Positions 1 through 8,997 of a stretch of DNA of 64,000 nt are shown one piece after another. The notes beneath the pieces are model-generated. The model was not told the DNA's origin. It ran no database searches and saw nothing but the letters and a program-made list of their open reading frames with translations. Origin of the DNA: Sphingorhabdus profundilacus. Its GTDB lineage: Bacteria > Pseudomonadota > Alphaproteobacteria > Sphingomonadales > Sphingomonadaceae. A program made the position numbers and the translations under genes. Within the stretch, counting starts at the first letter, position 1; the number at the start of each line of letters is the position of its first letter. The DNA lies in the NCBI RefSeq assembly GCF_009769755.1, contig NZ_SDWJ01000001.1:620001-684000 (forward strand), read 5' to 3'.

Positions 1-2
1 CT

Positions 3-1787
3 TTACCCTCGATTGCAATTGCACAGGATATGGCAACCGTGTCGACCCAGCCAACGGTTGCGGACGCAGAGTCCTTCCTTGCCCGGGCCGAAAAGGATCT
101 TTTCGATTTCTCGGTCGAGGGAAACCGTGTGGCCTGGATAAACAACACCTATATTACCGACGATACCGACGCGATTGCAGCCAAATATGGTGAAATCGGA
201 ACCGAAAAATCGGTGCAATATGCCCTTGAGGCCGCCAGATACCAGAATGTCGCGGGGCTATCGGCGGTCAGCAAACGCAAATTGGATATCCTTCGCGGCG
301 GGTTGGTTTTGCCTGCGCCGACGACACCGGGTGCCGCAAAAGAGCTGTCGGAAATCGCAACCAAACTCAACTCTGCTTATGGCAAGGGTAAGGGAACGTT
401 AAGAGGCCAGCCGATCAATGGGTCGGATATTGAGGCCGAAATGGGCACAAACCGCAACCCCGAAGAGCTGAAGGAAATGTGGGTGAGCTGGCACGATAAT
501 GTCGGCGCACCGATGAAAAATGACTATGTCCGCATGGCCGAGATTGCCAATAAGGGCGCAAATGAGCTTGGTTTTGCCGATCTTGGCGCGATGTGGCGGT
601 CCGGCTATGACATGCCGGCTGATGATTTTGCCAAGTTGACGGACAAGCTCTGGCTTGAAGTAAAGCCGCTTTATGACGAACTTCATACTTATGTCCGAAC
701 CCAATTGAACAAGAAATATGGCGATAATGTTCAAGGAAAGACCGGGCCGATCCGCGCGGACCTGCTCGGCAATATGTGGGCGCAGGAATGGGGCGATATC
801 TATGATGTCGTTGCACCTGCGGGGTCGGGCGATATCGGATATGATATTGGCGAATTGCTCAAAGCCAAGAAAATAGATGAAGTCGGCATGGTAAAGACGG
901 GCGAAGGGTTTTTCTCTTCGCTCGGCTTTGCGCCTTTGCCCGAAAGTTTTTATGCGCGCTCGCAATTTTTGAAACCCGCCGACCGTGAAGTGGTATGCCA
1001 TGCATCTGCATGGGATATCGACAATGTTGATGATTTGCGGATCAAGATGTGCATCAAGATCAACAGCAATGATTTTGTGACCGTACATCATGAACTGGGC
1101 CATAATTATTATCAACGCGCCTATAATAAACAGAGCTATTTGCATCTGAACGGTGCCAATGATGGTTTCCACGAAGCCATAGGCGATGCGATCGCGCTTT
1201 CGATCACACCTGATTATCTGGTTCAGATTGGCTTGTTGGATGCAAGCAAAGTACCCAATGCCGACAAGGACAACGGGCTTCTGTTGCGTCAGGCGATGGA
1301 CAAGGTTGCGTTTCTGCCATTCAGTGTGATTGTCGATAAATGGCGTTGGGGTGTGTTTGCAGGGGATATCAAACCTGCCGATTACAACACCGCCTGGACC
1401 AAATTACGCACCCAATATCAAGGCATTGTCCCACCGGTCGAGCGTCCCGCCGATGCTTTTGATGCCGGGGCCAAATATCATGTCCCCGGAAACACCCCTT
1501 ATACCCGTTACTTCCTTGCACGGATTTTGCAGTTCCAGTTTTACAAGGCCGCCTGTGACACGGCCGGCTGGAAAGGCCCGCTGCATCGCTGCTCTTTTTA
1601 TGGCAATAAAGACGTTGGCGCCCGCCTGAATGCAATGTTGGAAATGGGGGCATCCAAACCATGGCCTGATGCATTGGAGGCGTTCACCGGCAGCCGGGAA
1701 ATGTCCGGCAAGGCGATGCTGGAATATTTCGCCCCGCTGATGAAATGGCTCAAGGCCCAGAATAAAGGCACCAAAAAAGGGTGGTGA
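3..1787 (+). CDS. M2-family (ACE-like) zinc dipeptidyl peptidase, 5' end outside window
   Basis: Zinc metallopeptidase of the peptidase M2 (angiotensin-converting enzyme/peptidyl-dipeptidase) family. The zinc-binding HELGH motif is encoded at about 1089-1103. A second motif, HEAIGDA, lies about 24 residues downstream and supplies the third ligand; this arrangement is typical of M2. The frame stays open upstream of the first ATG (position 30) to the window edge and reads LPSIAIAQDMATV, which looks like the end of a signal peptide. The true start is therefore upstream and the protein is probably exported to the periplasm. It ends KGTKKGW. About 590 residues are visible, near the usual length. 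The natural substrate in bacteria is not evident from the sequence. Family call is strong; the 5' boundary is missing. Confidence 0.93.
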   Translation, partial: LPSIAIAQDMATVSTQPTVADAESFLARAEKDLFDFSVEGNRVAWINNTYITDDTDAIAAKYGEIGTEKSVQYALEAARYQNVAGLSAVSKRKLDILRGGLVLPAPTTPGAAKELSEIATKLNSAYGKGKGTLRGQPINGSDIEAEMGTNRNPEELKEMWVSWHDNVGAPMKNDYVRMAEIANKGANELGFADLGAMWRSGYDMPADDFAKLTDKLWLEVKPLYDELHTYVRTQLNKKYGDNVQGKTGPIRADLLGNMWAQEWGDIYDVVAPAGSGDIGYDIGELLKAKKIDEVGMVKTGEGFFSSLGFAPLPESFYARSQFLKPADREVVCHASAWDIDNVDDLRIKMCIKINSNDFVTVHHELGHNYYQRAYNKQSYLHLNGANDGFHEAIGDAIALSITPDYLVQIGLLDASKVPNADKDNGLLLRQAMDKVAFLPFSVIVDKWRWGVFAGDIKPADYNTAWTKLRTQYQGIVPPVERPADAFDAGAKYHVPGNTPYTRYFLARILQFQFYKAACDTAGWKGPLHRCSFYGNKDVGARLNAMLEMGASKPWPDALEAFTGSREMSGKAMLEYFAPLMKWLKAQNKGTKKGW

Positions 1788-1799
1788 TCACCACCCTTT
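1776..1799. terminator. Perfect 24-bp palindrome, probable bidirectional terminator
   Basis: Twelve-base arms AAAGGGTGGTGA / TCACCACCCTTT meet without a spacer. The TGA stop of the M2 peptidase is inside the left arm. The facing amn gene ends a few bases further on, so the hairpin probably terminates both convergent genes. A-rich sequence lies on the left, but there is no long T-run after the stem on the plus strand. Confidence 0.55.
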
Positions 1800-1805
1800 A
1801 ACCGC

Positions 1806-3251
1806 CTAACGAAAGGGTGGTTCGTTAAAGGCCCGAAGTTTTCGGCTATGCAGGCTGTTGCCAGCATCGCGCAAAAGCTCGCATGTCTGGATGCCGATCT
1901 GTAAATGCGCGGCTATCGCTTCTTCGTAGAATCGATTGGCTTGCCCCGGTAATTTGATCTCGCCGTGCAGCGGCTTGTCCGACACGCATAGCAATGTGCC
2001 ATAAGGAACGCGGAACCGGTAACCCTGCGCTGCGATGGTTGCTGATTCCATATCGATGGCGATCGCGCGACTTTGGGAAAAACGTAAGGCTGAAGCCGAA
2101 TAGCGCAGTTCCCAATTGCGGTCATCGGTGGTGACGACCGTACCTGTCCGCATCCGCCGTTTCAAATTGGCTCCGCTTGTACCCGATACTCTTTCGGCCG
2201 CAGCGGCCAGGGCTTGCTGAACTTCTGCAATGGGAGGAATGGGAATTTCGGGCGGTAAAACCTCATCCAGAATATGATCATCGCGCAGATAGGCATGCGC
2301 GAGAACATAATCCCCGATTCGCTGCGTTTCCCGCAAGCCACCGCAATGGCCAATCATCAACCATGCTTCGGGTCGCATCACTGCCAAATGGTCACAAATT
2401 GTTTTGGCGTTGGAAGGACCGACGCCAATATTGACCAGTGTAACCCCGGAGCGATCGGGCGCCATCAGGTGATAGGCAGGCATCTGATGGCGGCGCCATG
2501 TGCTATCGGCCACCAACTGGGCTGCATTATCGGTGGGCTTGTCGACAAACAAACCGCCAGCGCCGGACAAGGCTGTATATCGGCCATTGCCGACTTGCTT
2601 GCAGGCCCAGCTGACAAATTCATCCACATATCGATGATAGTTGGTGAATAGGATATAATTTTGCACATGTTCGGCAGGCGCGCCGGTGTAATGGCGCAGC
2701 CGGGCCAGCGAGAAATCGGTGCGGAGTGCATCGAACAATGCAAGCGGCGAATTGTCGTCACCCTTTATTCGCAAAAGGCCGTCGGCAATTTCGTCACCAA
2801 TGTCGGCAAGCTCTGTCGTTGGGAAATGTCGGGCCAATTCACTGGGGCTCGTCACCCCCAAATCAAGGTCGGCCGAACCATCCAAGACATAGGGGAAAGG
2901 AATTTCCTGCCCGCTGCGCCCGACTGAAATTTCAACTTCATATTGTTCCGAAAGCAGGTCGAGCTGTTCGCCCACATAATCGGAAAACATCTCTGGCTTG
3001 GTAAAACTCGTCCGATATGTCCCGACTTTTTCCAATTTGCCAAAGGCGAGGTTCGAAACGGTTTCCCGTTCTTTGCCCCGATAATTGATAATCAGTTCAG
3101 GATAGCAGAAATCACGTCCTAGCCGTTCATTTTCTGTCGGTACTATTCCGTCTTTTAGATAGCGCGAAAGCGCTGTTTGCAGACGTTTTACCGAGGATTC
3201 ATATTCGGCGACAAGCTGCCGGATTATATGGCTGGATTCTGTGCTGGGCAT
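1806..3251 (-). CDS. amn: AMP nucleosidase
   Basis: Hydrolyses AMP to adenine and ribose 5-phosphate (cytosolic purine salvage and adenylate balance). The 481-residue length matches the E. coli enzyme (484). An N-terminal AMP-nucleosidase-specific domain fills about the first 170 residues. The C-terminal half is a nucleoside-phosphorylase-like domain. It contains a VGPSNAKT loop and an IGHCGGLRE phosphate/ribose-binding segment, and near the end an AIDMESATIAAQGYRF segment in which the Glu of MES is the usual ribose ligand. It converges with the M2 peptidase across 18 bases and has its own upstream region after the peroxiredoxin terminator. Confidence 0.95.
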   Translation of the reverse strand: MPSTESSHIIRQLVAEYESSVKRLQTALSRYLKDGIVPTENERLGRDFCYPELIINYRGKERETVSNLAFGKLEKVGTYRTSFTKPEMFSDYVGEQLDLLSEQYEVEISVGRSGQEIPFPYVLDGSADLDLGVTSPSELARHFPTTELADIGDEIADGLLRIKGDDNSPLALFDALRTDFSLARLRHYTGAPAEHVQNYILFTNYHRYVDEFVSWACKQVGNGRYTALSGAGGLFVDKPTDNAAQLVADSTWRRHQMPAYHLMAPDRSGVTLVNIGVGPSNAKTICDHLAVMRPEAWLMIGHCGGLRETQRIGDYVLAHAYLRDDHILDEVLPPEIPIPPIAEVQQALAAAAERVSGTSGANLKRRMRTGTVVTTDDRNWELRYSASALRFSQSRAIAIDMESATIAAQGYRFRVPYGTLLCVSDKPLHGEIKLPGQANRFYEEAIAAHLQIGIQTCELLRDAGNSLHSRKLRAFNEPPFR

Positions 3252-3286
3252 AAGATCATGTCGACGAACTTTGCATTTTTCGCAAC

Positions 3287-3312
3287 AAAAAAGGGAGGGT
3301 TACCCCTCCCTT
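3287..3312 (-). terminator. Rho-independent terminator of the peroxiredoxin gene
   Basis: On the minus strand a 9-bp stem AAGGGAGGG/CCCTCCCTT with a 4-nt loop is followed by a run of six T. It lies about 45 bases downstream of the peroxiredoxin stop and just before amn, so it separates the two transcription units. Confidence 0.85.
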
Positions 3313-3358
3313 GATTGCATCAATAATATAAGTTCACGACCGGGGTCGCGACAGAAGT

Positions 3359-3838
3359 TTATAACTGACCCAACATATGGTCCGCCGAACTTACATTAAA
3401 ATCGCCGGGAGCTTCGACATTGACCTGTTCGACAACGCCATCGTTGACGACCAGCGAGAAACGCTGCCCACGCTTGCCCATGCCGAACGCCGATCCATCC
3501 ATTTCCAGTCCTAGTGCGGATGCAAAATCGCCATTGCCATCGGCGAGCATTGTAATGGCGTCCGATCCACCAGACTTGTTCCATGCGCCAAGCACAAAAG
3601 CGTCGTTCACCGCCGTGCAAGCGATTTCATCAATGCCCTTTGCGGCTAGCTCGTCTGCCTTTTCCACAAAGCCCGGAAGATGGCGCGCCGAACAGGTTGG
3701 CGTGAAGGCACCAGGCACGGAAAAAAGCGCGATTCGGCGGCCGGCGAAAAAGTCAGCGGACTGGACCGGTTGCGGACCTTCTGCGGTTGCCTTGACCAAT
3801 TTTACATCGGGAATTTTGTCGCCAACTGAGATACTCAT
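3359..3838 (-). CDS. Peroxiredoxin, type II/Prx5-like (AhpC/TSA superfamily)
   Basis: Thiol peroxidase reducing H2O2 and organic hydroperoxides in the cytosol, probably with glutaredoxin or thioredoxin as reductant. The active-site segment VPGAFTPTCS carries the peroxidatic Cys at about residue 49. The Pro, Thr and Cys of PxxxTxxC are all present. Length is about 159 residues, usual for the one-domain type II class, and there is no fused glutaredoxin domain. I prefer the second in-frame ATG (MSISVGDK): a GAAAGGA Shine-Dalgarno sits six bases upstream of it and directly abuts the first ATG (3844). Monocistronic, with its own terminator. Confidence 0.93.
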   Translation of the reverse strand: MSISVGDKIPDVKLVKATAEGPQPVQSADFFAGRRIALFSVPGAFTPTCSARHLPGFVEKADELAAKGIDEIACTAVNDAFVLGAWNKSGGSDAITMLADGNGDFASALGLEMDGSAFGMGKRGQRFSLVVNDGVVEQVNVEAPGDFNVSSADHMLGQL

Positions 3839-4096
3839 ATGCATTCCTTTCAGGGGTGATTTTGATTCATTCTAATCTGTGACGACCATCCATGTGTCAA
3901 GCATGTCGAGGCAGGGCGGACATCCGACGTGTCTGCTGAACCACGCATTTCTCAAATTGTGCCATTTTTCGCAAAATTTATCTCTGCCAGTTTTCAATCG
4001 GATATGTGGTTTAACTTTATTTACCATTTCCCTTAGCGGTTGATTCATCAGGATCGTCAATTCTTTGCCTGTTGAACAAGCAAAGGGGTTGGGGAA

Positions 4097-4585
4097 ATGA
4101 TAAGCTTTTCGAAAAAATTGGCTTTTGTTGCAGCTATGGTTGCGCTGTCGTCGCAACCGGCACATGCGTGCTGGACCAATGCCGCGCAGGATGCAGCCAA
4201 GATAAAGCATCTCAATACGATGTTGATGGTCACTGCCTTGCGGTGCCGGAACACACCGGACAATTTCCTGCCGCAATATAACCGCTTCGTTACAAAACAT
4301 AACAGCCTGATCGGGTCGCAAAATGCCGCGTTGAAAGGATATCTGGCCCAGACCTATGGTGCCCGCGGTGCCGAAGGGGCGTTGGACCGAATGTCTATCG
4401 GCTTTGCGAACAGTTATGGGAATGGCCACAAGACCATGAATTGCAAGCAACTGAAAGATCTTGCGACGAAACTGTCGTCGGAATCTCATGGCGTTGTGAC
4501 CATGGCTGCAGCTGCAGATTCTACAGTGGTCGGCCAATCTTGGAGTGGTCCGGTCTGCCCGACACGGATTGCAACGCGCCCCTAG
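4097..4585 (+). CDS. Exported protein of unknown function
   Basis: A 162-residue protein I do not recognise. It begins with a classical signal peptide: MISFSKK, a hydrophobic core, and a probable cleavage site after PAHA. The mature part is Cys-containing (CWTN, LRCRN, MNCKQ, GPVCP; four Cys that could form two disulfides), consistent with a periplasmic location. A GGGGTTGGGG purine-rich ribosome-binding region precedes the ATG. It stands alone between the divergent peroxiredoxin gene and ahcY. A long frame on the opposite strand overlaps it, but the signal peptide and ribosome site favour this strand. Existence is fairly sure; function is unknown. Confidence 0.75.
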   Translation: MISFSKKLAFVAAMVALSSQPAHACWTNAAQDAAKIKHLNTMLMVTALRCRNTPDNFLPQYNRFVTKHNSLIGSQNAALKGYLAQTYGARGAEGALDRMSIGFANSYGNGHKTMNCKQLKDLATKLSSESHGVVTMAAAADSTVVGQSWSGPVCPTRIATRP

Positions 4586-4613
4586 GCCCTGACCCTAATT
4601 CGGGGGACCCAGC

Positions 4614-4633
4614 ATATAAAGTAATCTTTATAT
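4614..4633. promoter_or_regulatory. Perfect 20-bp palindrome upstream of ahcY, candidate SahR-type operator
   Basis: ATATAAAGTAATCTTTATAT: eight-base arms around TAAT, 64 bases before the ahcY start. AT-rich palindromes of the AAAG-N4-CTTT type are, from memory, the kind of site used by ArsR-family regulators of S-adenosylhomocysteine/methionine genes (SahR). The palindrome and its position are seen directly; the regulator assignment is inference. Confidence 0.5.
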
Positions 4634-4697
4634 TTGATTTCGGTGAAGGCCGGGGCTATGGGCAGGGCCATTCTAAACCCTCCCGGAGATCAAGCCT

Positions 4698-6092
4698 GTG
4701 GCTTTCAACGATTATGTCATTGCCGATATCGGCGAGGCCGATTTTGGCCGTAAAGAAATCAACATTGCCGAAACCGAAATGCCCGGCCTTATGGCCCTGC
4801 GTGAAGAATTTGGCGCGTCCCAGCCTTTGAAGGGCGCGCGTATTGTCGGGTCGTTGCACATGACGATCCAGACTGCGGTACTCATCGAAACGCTTGTGGC
4901 GCTGGGCGCTGATGTACGCTGGGCGACCTGCAACATCTTTTCGACGCAGGACCACGCCGCTGCGGCGATTGCGGCGCGCGATATCCCTGTATTTGCGGTG
5001 AAGGGCGAAAGCCTGGCCGACTATTGGGACTATGTCGGCCGTATTTTTGATTGGGGTGATGACACCACTGCGAATATCATTTTGGACGATGGTGGCGATG
5101 CGACCATGTTTGCGCTGTGGGGCGCAAAGCTGGAGCGTGGCGAAAGCTTTGCCGAGCCGGAAAACGAAGAAGAAGTCGAATTCCAACGTGCGCTGAAGGC
5201 TTTTGTAGCCGCAAAGCCCGGCTATCTGACCGAGACGGTCCGCAATCTGAAGGGCGTGTCCGAAGAAACCACGACGGGCGTGCACCGTCTTTACGAAATT
5301 GCCAAAAAGGGCGAACTGCCTTTCCCGGCAATTAACGTCAATGACAGCGTGACCAAGTCGAAGTTCGACAATCTCTATGGTTGCAAGGAATCGCTCGTCG
5401 ATGCGATCCGTCGCGCCACCGACGTTATGTTGGCCGGTAAGGTTGCATGCGTTGCCGGTTTCGGCGACGTCGGGAAGGGTTCGGCCCAGTCGCTCCGCAA
5501 CGGCGGCGCGCGCGTAATGGTCACCGAAGTCGACCCGATCTGCGCTTTGCAGGCGGCGATGGAAGGCTTTGAAGTCGTTACGATGGAAGAAGCTGTGACA
5601 CGGGCGGATATCTTTTGCACTGCGACCGGAAATGCGGACGTCATTACCGCCGAGCATATGATGAACATGAAACCGATGAGCATTGTGTGCAATATCGGCC
5701 ATTTCGACAGCGAAATCCAGATAGCGGCCCTGTCCAATTATAACTGGACCGAAGTGAAGCCCGGAACCGACCTCGTTGAATTTCCGGACGGCAAACAGAT
5801 TATCGTGCTGGCAAAGGGCCGTCTTGTGAACCTTGGATGTGCCACAGGGCACCCGAGCTTCGTGATGTCGTCGAGTTTCACCAATCAGGTTCTGGCCCAG
5901 ATCGAGCTTTGGACGAACGGTGCCAATTACAAGAATGAAGTTTATGTTCTGCCTAAGCACCTTGATGAAAAGGTGGCTATGCTGCACCTTGAAAAACTGG
6001 GCGTGAAGCTGACGAAACTCACCGAAAAGCAGGCCAGCTATATCGGCGTGTCCACCGCCGGGCCGTTCAAGCCAGATCACTATCGTTATTGA
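4698..6092 (+). CDS. ahcY: Adenosylhomocysteinase (S-adenosylhomocysteine hydrolase)
   Basis: NAD-dependent hydrolysis of S-adenosylhomocysteine to adenosine and homocysteine, recycling the product of methyl transfer. 464 residues. The Rossmann NAD-binding segment reads [14 protein letters not shown] at about residues 250-265. The conserved [17 protein letters not shown] stretch and the C-terminal KPDHYRY tail, which contributes to the neighbouring subunit's NAD site, are intact. The start is GTG, with CGGAGA eight bases upstream; no better ATG exists. It carries the acidic insertion ([12 protein letters not shown]) seen in many proteobacterial enzymes. A palindromic candidate operator precedes it and a strong terminator follows, so it is probably monocistronic. 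Confidence 0.97.
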   Translation: MAFNDYVIADIGEADFGRKEINIAETEMPGLMALREEFGASQPLKGARIVGSLHMTIQTAVLIETLVALGADVRWATCNIFSTQDHAAAAIAARDIPVFAVKGESLADYWDYVGRIFDWGDDTTANIILDDGGDATMFALWGAKLERGESFAEPENEEEVEFQRALKAFVAAKPGYLTETVRNLKGVSEETTTGVHRLYEIAKKGELPFPAINVNDSVTKSKFDNLYGCKESLVDAIRRATDVMLAGKVACVAGFGDVGKGSAQSLRNGGARVMVTEVDPICALQAAMEGFEVVTMEEAVTRADIFCTATGNADVITAEHMMNMKPMSIVCNIGHFDSEIQIAALSNYNWTEVKPGTDLVEFPDGKQIIVLAKGRLVNLGCATGHPSFVMSSSFTNQVLAQIELWTNGANYKNEVYVLPKHLDEKVAMLHLEKLGVKLTKLTEKQASYIGVSTAGPFKPDHYRY

Positions 6093-6116
6093 TCCACATT
6101 TTTTGCCCTTGGAAAA

Positions 6117-6147
6117 GCCCGCTGCGGAAACGTGGCGGGTTTTTTTG
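6117..6147 (+). terminator. Rho-independent terminator of ahcY
   Basis: GCCCGCTGCG and CGTGGCGGGT form a nine- to ten-pair stem (with G-T pairs) closed by a GAAA tetraloop and followed by seven T. It lies 25 bases after the ahcY stop. Confidence 0.9.
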
Positions 6148-6208
6148 TTGCGCCGCGTGGCCTTTCGGGCATTAGCAAACGAGTGAAAGCGCAAAGGATA
6201 GCGGACCA

Positions 6209-8569
6209 ATGACGGGCGAGGGCCTGCCAATTGCCCTGATAGGCATTTTGATGGCTTTATGGCTTGTAGGGGCCACTGTTGCCATTTGGGTTGGCCTGTC
6301 GTTACGGCGGCAGTCGCACAGGATGTTGCGTCAGACATCCCGGTTGGCCCGGCTGCTGGAAACAGCACCTGCATTCCCTGTTGTGGTCAAAGGGGATGGC
6401 CGAATTGAGGCCGCGGACCGCTTTTCAAGGTTGATGGGATTGTCAGCACCTGCCTCGACACTTAGCGACCTTGGCGGGCATGACGATGGTGGCTTGAGCA
6501 GTACTGACCTTGCCATGCTTGAAGAAAAGGTGCGCGAAACGCAACGAACCGGGAAAGACTTTGTGCTGCCCTTGCCTGTGTCAGGTTCTCCTCGCAGGCT
6601 CCTTGTCGTCGGGGGCATTGCCGACACCGTAATTTACCCCAATGGCGCTGCGTTGCTATGGTTTTTCGATTCCACGGACAGCTTGCGGGAATTAGAAGCA
6701 CGGACTGAAGAATCCGAAAAGGCAAAATCAGCCTTTGCTGCTTTGGCCGGACTTATTGAATCCGCACCTTTGCCTATGTGGCATCGCAGTCCGGATTTGT
6801 CGCTGAACTTTGTGAACATGGCTTATGTCGAAGCGGTAGGGGCATCCGACGGATTTCAGGTTGTGCAAGATGGCATTGAGTTGCTGGAGCCTGAAAACGG
6901 CAAAACCGCTGCGGCGTTTGCTTCGGAGGCTATGCAAAAAGGACAGAAAATCGAACGCATTGTTTCGGCGACATTGGGCGCGGAAAGGCGGCAATTGAGG
7001 GTGTTTGACATACCCTTGGGCACTGACGGTTCTTCCGGCGTGGCGGGGCTGGCGATTGACATTCAAGACTTGACTGCCGCCCGAAACGAATTTCGGCAAT
7101 TATCCGATGCACAACGGCACCTGTTGAATATGATGTCAGCCGGGGTTGTTCAATTCGGTTCCGACTATTCCTTGATCTTTGCGAATTTGCCATTCCAGCG
7201 GCAGTTTGCATTTCGGGACCAGTGGCTAACCGAAAAGCCGGAATTTGCCCGTGTGCTTGACCGGATGCGTGAAAATGGGAAGTTGCCCGAAGTTCGTGAT
7301 TTTCCGGCTTGGCGGGGTGAGCGGGAAAATTGGTTTCGCAACCCTGAACCGAGTGAAGAAAATTGGTTGTTGCCGGATGGAACGCATTTGCGCGTATTGG
7401 CGCAACCGGTTCCTGATGGTGGTCTGTTGCTCATATTCGAAGATCGGACCGAACAAGCTCAATTGGCGAGCGCACGCGATATCTTGTTGCGTGTTAGAAC
7501 TGCAACATTTGACAATCTGTTTGAAGCAATTGCGGTATTTGCGGCTGATGGGCGTTTGAGCATCTGGAACCGTTTATTTGCCGAAACCTGGGGACTCCCG
7601 GATGAAATTTTGATAAAACACCCGCGGCTAGATGAAATTTTGCCGCTGATGTCCAGGCATCTTAAAAAGCAGTCCCAAATTTCGATCATTGGCGAACTGG
7701 TACGTATGACCACAGCCAATAGAGAGCAACGTCGCAGTAAAGCGGCATTTGCAGATGAACGAATTTTTCAGATCGCAACCATTCCTTTACCCGACGGCAA
7801 TGCCTTGTTCACGATGTTGGATATGTCTGACAGTCTGAAGATCGAGCACGCGCTGCGCGACCGCAATGCCGCATTGCAGGAAGCTGACGGCATCAAAGCG
7901 AAGTTCCTGGCGAATATGAGCTATGAATTCCGGACGCCGCTGACGTCGATAAGTGGATTTGCCGATTTGTTGAAAGCGGGGGTTGCGGGCGATTTGAACG
8001 ATCAGGCGAAAGAATATGTTGACGCGATACTAACGTCGGCAGAACGATTGTCGGAACAGATCAATACCGTACTTGATTATAGCCAAAGTGAAGCGGGTGT
8101 GATGCCGATTGCCCGCGAGAAAGTGGATGTGCACAAGCTGTTTGTTGATGTGGCTGCAGCGAAAGAGGGTTTTGCGAAGGAACGCGACGTCGTCCTTCAT
8201 TTGCAGATTGAAGAAGCAAAAGGCACGTTTTCACTGGACCCTAAGCGAATAGGACAGGCGGTCAGTCAAATTCTTGATAACGCCATACGGTATCACAAAG
8301 CGGGCGGCGAAGTCCTTTTATACGCCCGCAAGAGCAATGACCTGCTCGAGATCATCGTCTCCGATAATGGCCCCGGCATCAGTGAAGAAAACCAGAAAAT
8401 CGTCCAAGGCGATGGCAAGAAGGCGTTGCAGCTTTCCGACGATCCCATATTGCAAGGGCTCGGCCTGCCGCTCGCCAAGCAATTGATCGAAACGCATCAT
8501 GGCACGTTCCGCATCGAGTCCAAACCGGGCGAAGGTTCCACCATCATCATGACGATCCCGAGCCGATGA
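6209..8569 (+). CDS. divL: DivL-type PAS sensor pseudo-histidine kinase (Tyr in the H-box)
   Basis: A 786-residue membrane-anchored protein. One transmembrane helix (about residues 7-29) is followed by several PAS-like segments (about 40-540), a DHp dimerisation helix (about 560-630) and a HATPase domain (about 680-786). The H-box reads FLANMSYEFRTPL, with Tyr572 where histidine kinases have His. This is the signature of Caulobacter DivL, which acts as a platform tuning the CckA-ChpT-CtrA relay instead of phosphorylating. The ATP-binding motifs are well preserved (DNAIRY, DNGPGIS, GLGLPLAK). It is the first gene of a coupled run: its stop overlaps the tsaE start as ATGA. A divL-tsaE neighbourhood is common in alphaproteobacteria. 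The identification is strong; the role in this organism is inferred. Confidence 0.9.
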   Translation: MTGEGLPIALIGILMALWLVGATVAIWVGLSLRRQSHRMLRQTSRLARLLETAPAFPVVVKGDGRIEAADRFSRLMGLSAPASTLSDLGGHDDGGLSSTDLAMLEEKVRETQRTGKDFVLPLPVSGSPRRLLVVGGIADTVIYPNGAALLWFFDSTDSLRELEARTEESEKAKSAFAALAGLIESAPLPMWHRSPDLSLNFVNMAYVEAVGASDGFQVVQDGIELLEPENGKTAAAFASEAMQKGQKIERIVSATLGAERRQLRVFDIPLGTDGSSGVAGLAIDIQDLTAARNEFRQLSDAQRHLLNMMSAGVVQFGSDYSLIFANLPFQRQFAFRDQWLTEKPEFARVLDRMRENGKLPEVRDFPAWRGERENWFRNPEPSEENWLLPDGTHLRVLAQPVPDGGLLLIFEDRTEQAQLASARDILLRVRTATFDNLFEAIAVFAADGRLSIWNRLFAETWGLPDEILIKHPRLDEILPLMSRHLKKQSQISIIGELVRMTTANREQRRSKAAFADERIFQIATIPLPDGNALFTMLDMSDSLKIEHALRDRNAALQEADGIKAKFLANMSYEFRTPLTSISGFADLLKAGVAGDLNDQAKEYVDAILTSAERLSEQINTVLDYSQSEAGVMPIAREKVDVHKLFVDVAAAKEGFAKERDVVLHLQIEEAKGTFSLDPKRIGQAVSQILDNAIRYHKAGGEVLLYARKSNDLLEIIVSDNGPGISEENQKIVQGDGKKALQLSDDPILQGLGLPLAKQLIETHHGTFRIESKPGEGSTIIMTIPSR

Positions 8570-8997
8570 TCCTGAAGACCGAAGAAGAGATGCGCGCTTT
8601 TGGCCGGGAGTTGGCGGGCACCCTGCACGTCGGCGACTGGGTATCGATTGACGGTCCCTTGGGCGCCGGAAAAACGGTGTTATGTGCGGGGATATTGCAA
8701 GGTCTGGGTTTCAGCGGGGAAGTCGCAAGCCCGTCCTACGCCATCGTGCATCAATATGATCCCCCCGAAGTATCGATTGCCGTCGCCCATGCAGATTTGT
8801 ATCGGTTAGATGGTGTCGCCGACCTGGAGGAACTCGGCCTTGCGGACGAGCGGTCCGACCGGATCACCTTGGTGGAATGGGCGGGCCGGGCAGGCGCCGA
8901 ATATACGGTGCCGACCCTCTCGATTGACATACAGCCTCAGCCGGACGGTTCGCGTGCGGTACAGATGAAGACGGAAGAAAATGACGCAACAGATTGA
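8566..8997 (+). CDS. tsaE: tRNA threonylcarbamoyladenosine biosynthesis ATPase TsaE
   Basis: Small P-loop ATPase of the t6A37 tRNA-modification machinery. It works with TsaB and TsaD, which transfer threonylcarbamoyl to A37 of ANN-decoding tRNAs. 143 residues. Walker A is GPLGAGKT at residues 30-37, followed by the family segment SPSYAIVHQY. The HADLYRL and LVEWAGR segments are also typical. The start overlaps the divL stop (ATGA), so translation is probably coupled. The enzyme that makes the threonylcarbamoyl-AMP substrate is also in this window (36111-37067). Confidence 0.93.
   Translation: MILKTEEEMRAFGRELAGTLHVGDWVSIDGPLGAGKTVLCAGILQGLGFSGEVASPSYAIVHQYDPPEVSIAVAHADLYRLDGVADLEELGLADERSDRITLVEWAGRAGAEYTVPTLSIDIQPQPDGSRAVQMKTEENDATD

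Noticed and set aside
4010-4050. CtrA-like sites (TTAA-N7-TTAA type) upstream of the exported protein
   Set aside because: TTAACTTTATTTACC and TTACCATTTCCCTTA each match only one half-site well; too weak to claim despite divL in the window.
3872-4537. 221-codon minus-strand frame overlapping the small exported protein
   Set aside because: No signal, domain or ribosome site. The plus-strand frame has a clear signal peptide and a purine-rich ribosome site.
4586-4697. SAH or SAM riboswitch upstream of ahcY
   Set aside because: The 112-base leader shows no recognisable multi-stem SAH aptamer. The only clear element is the 20-bp palindrome, which looks like a protein-binding site.
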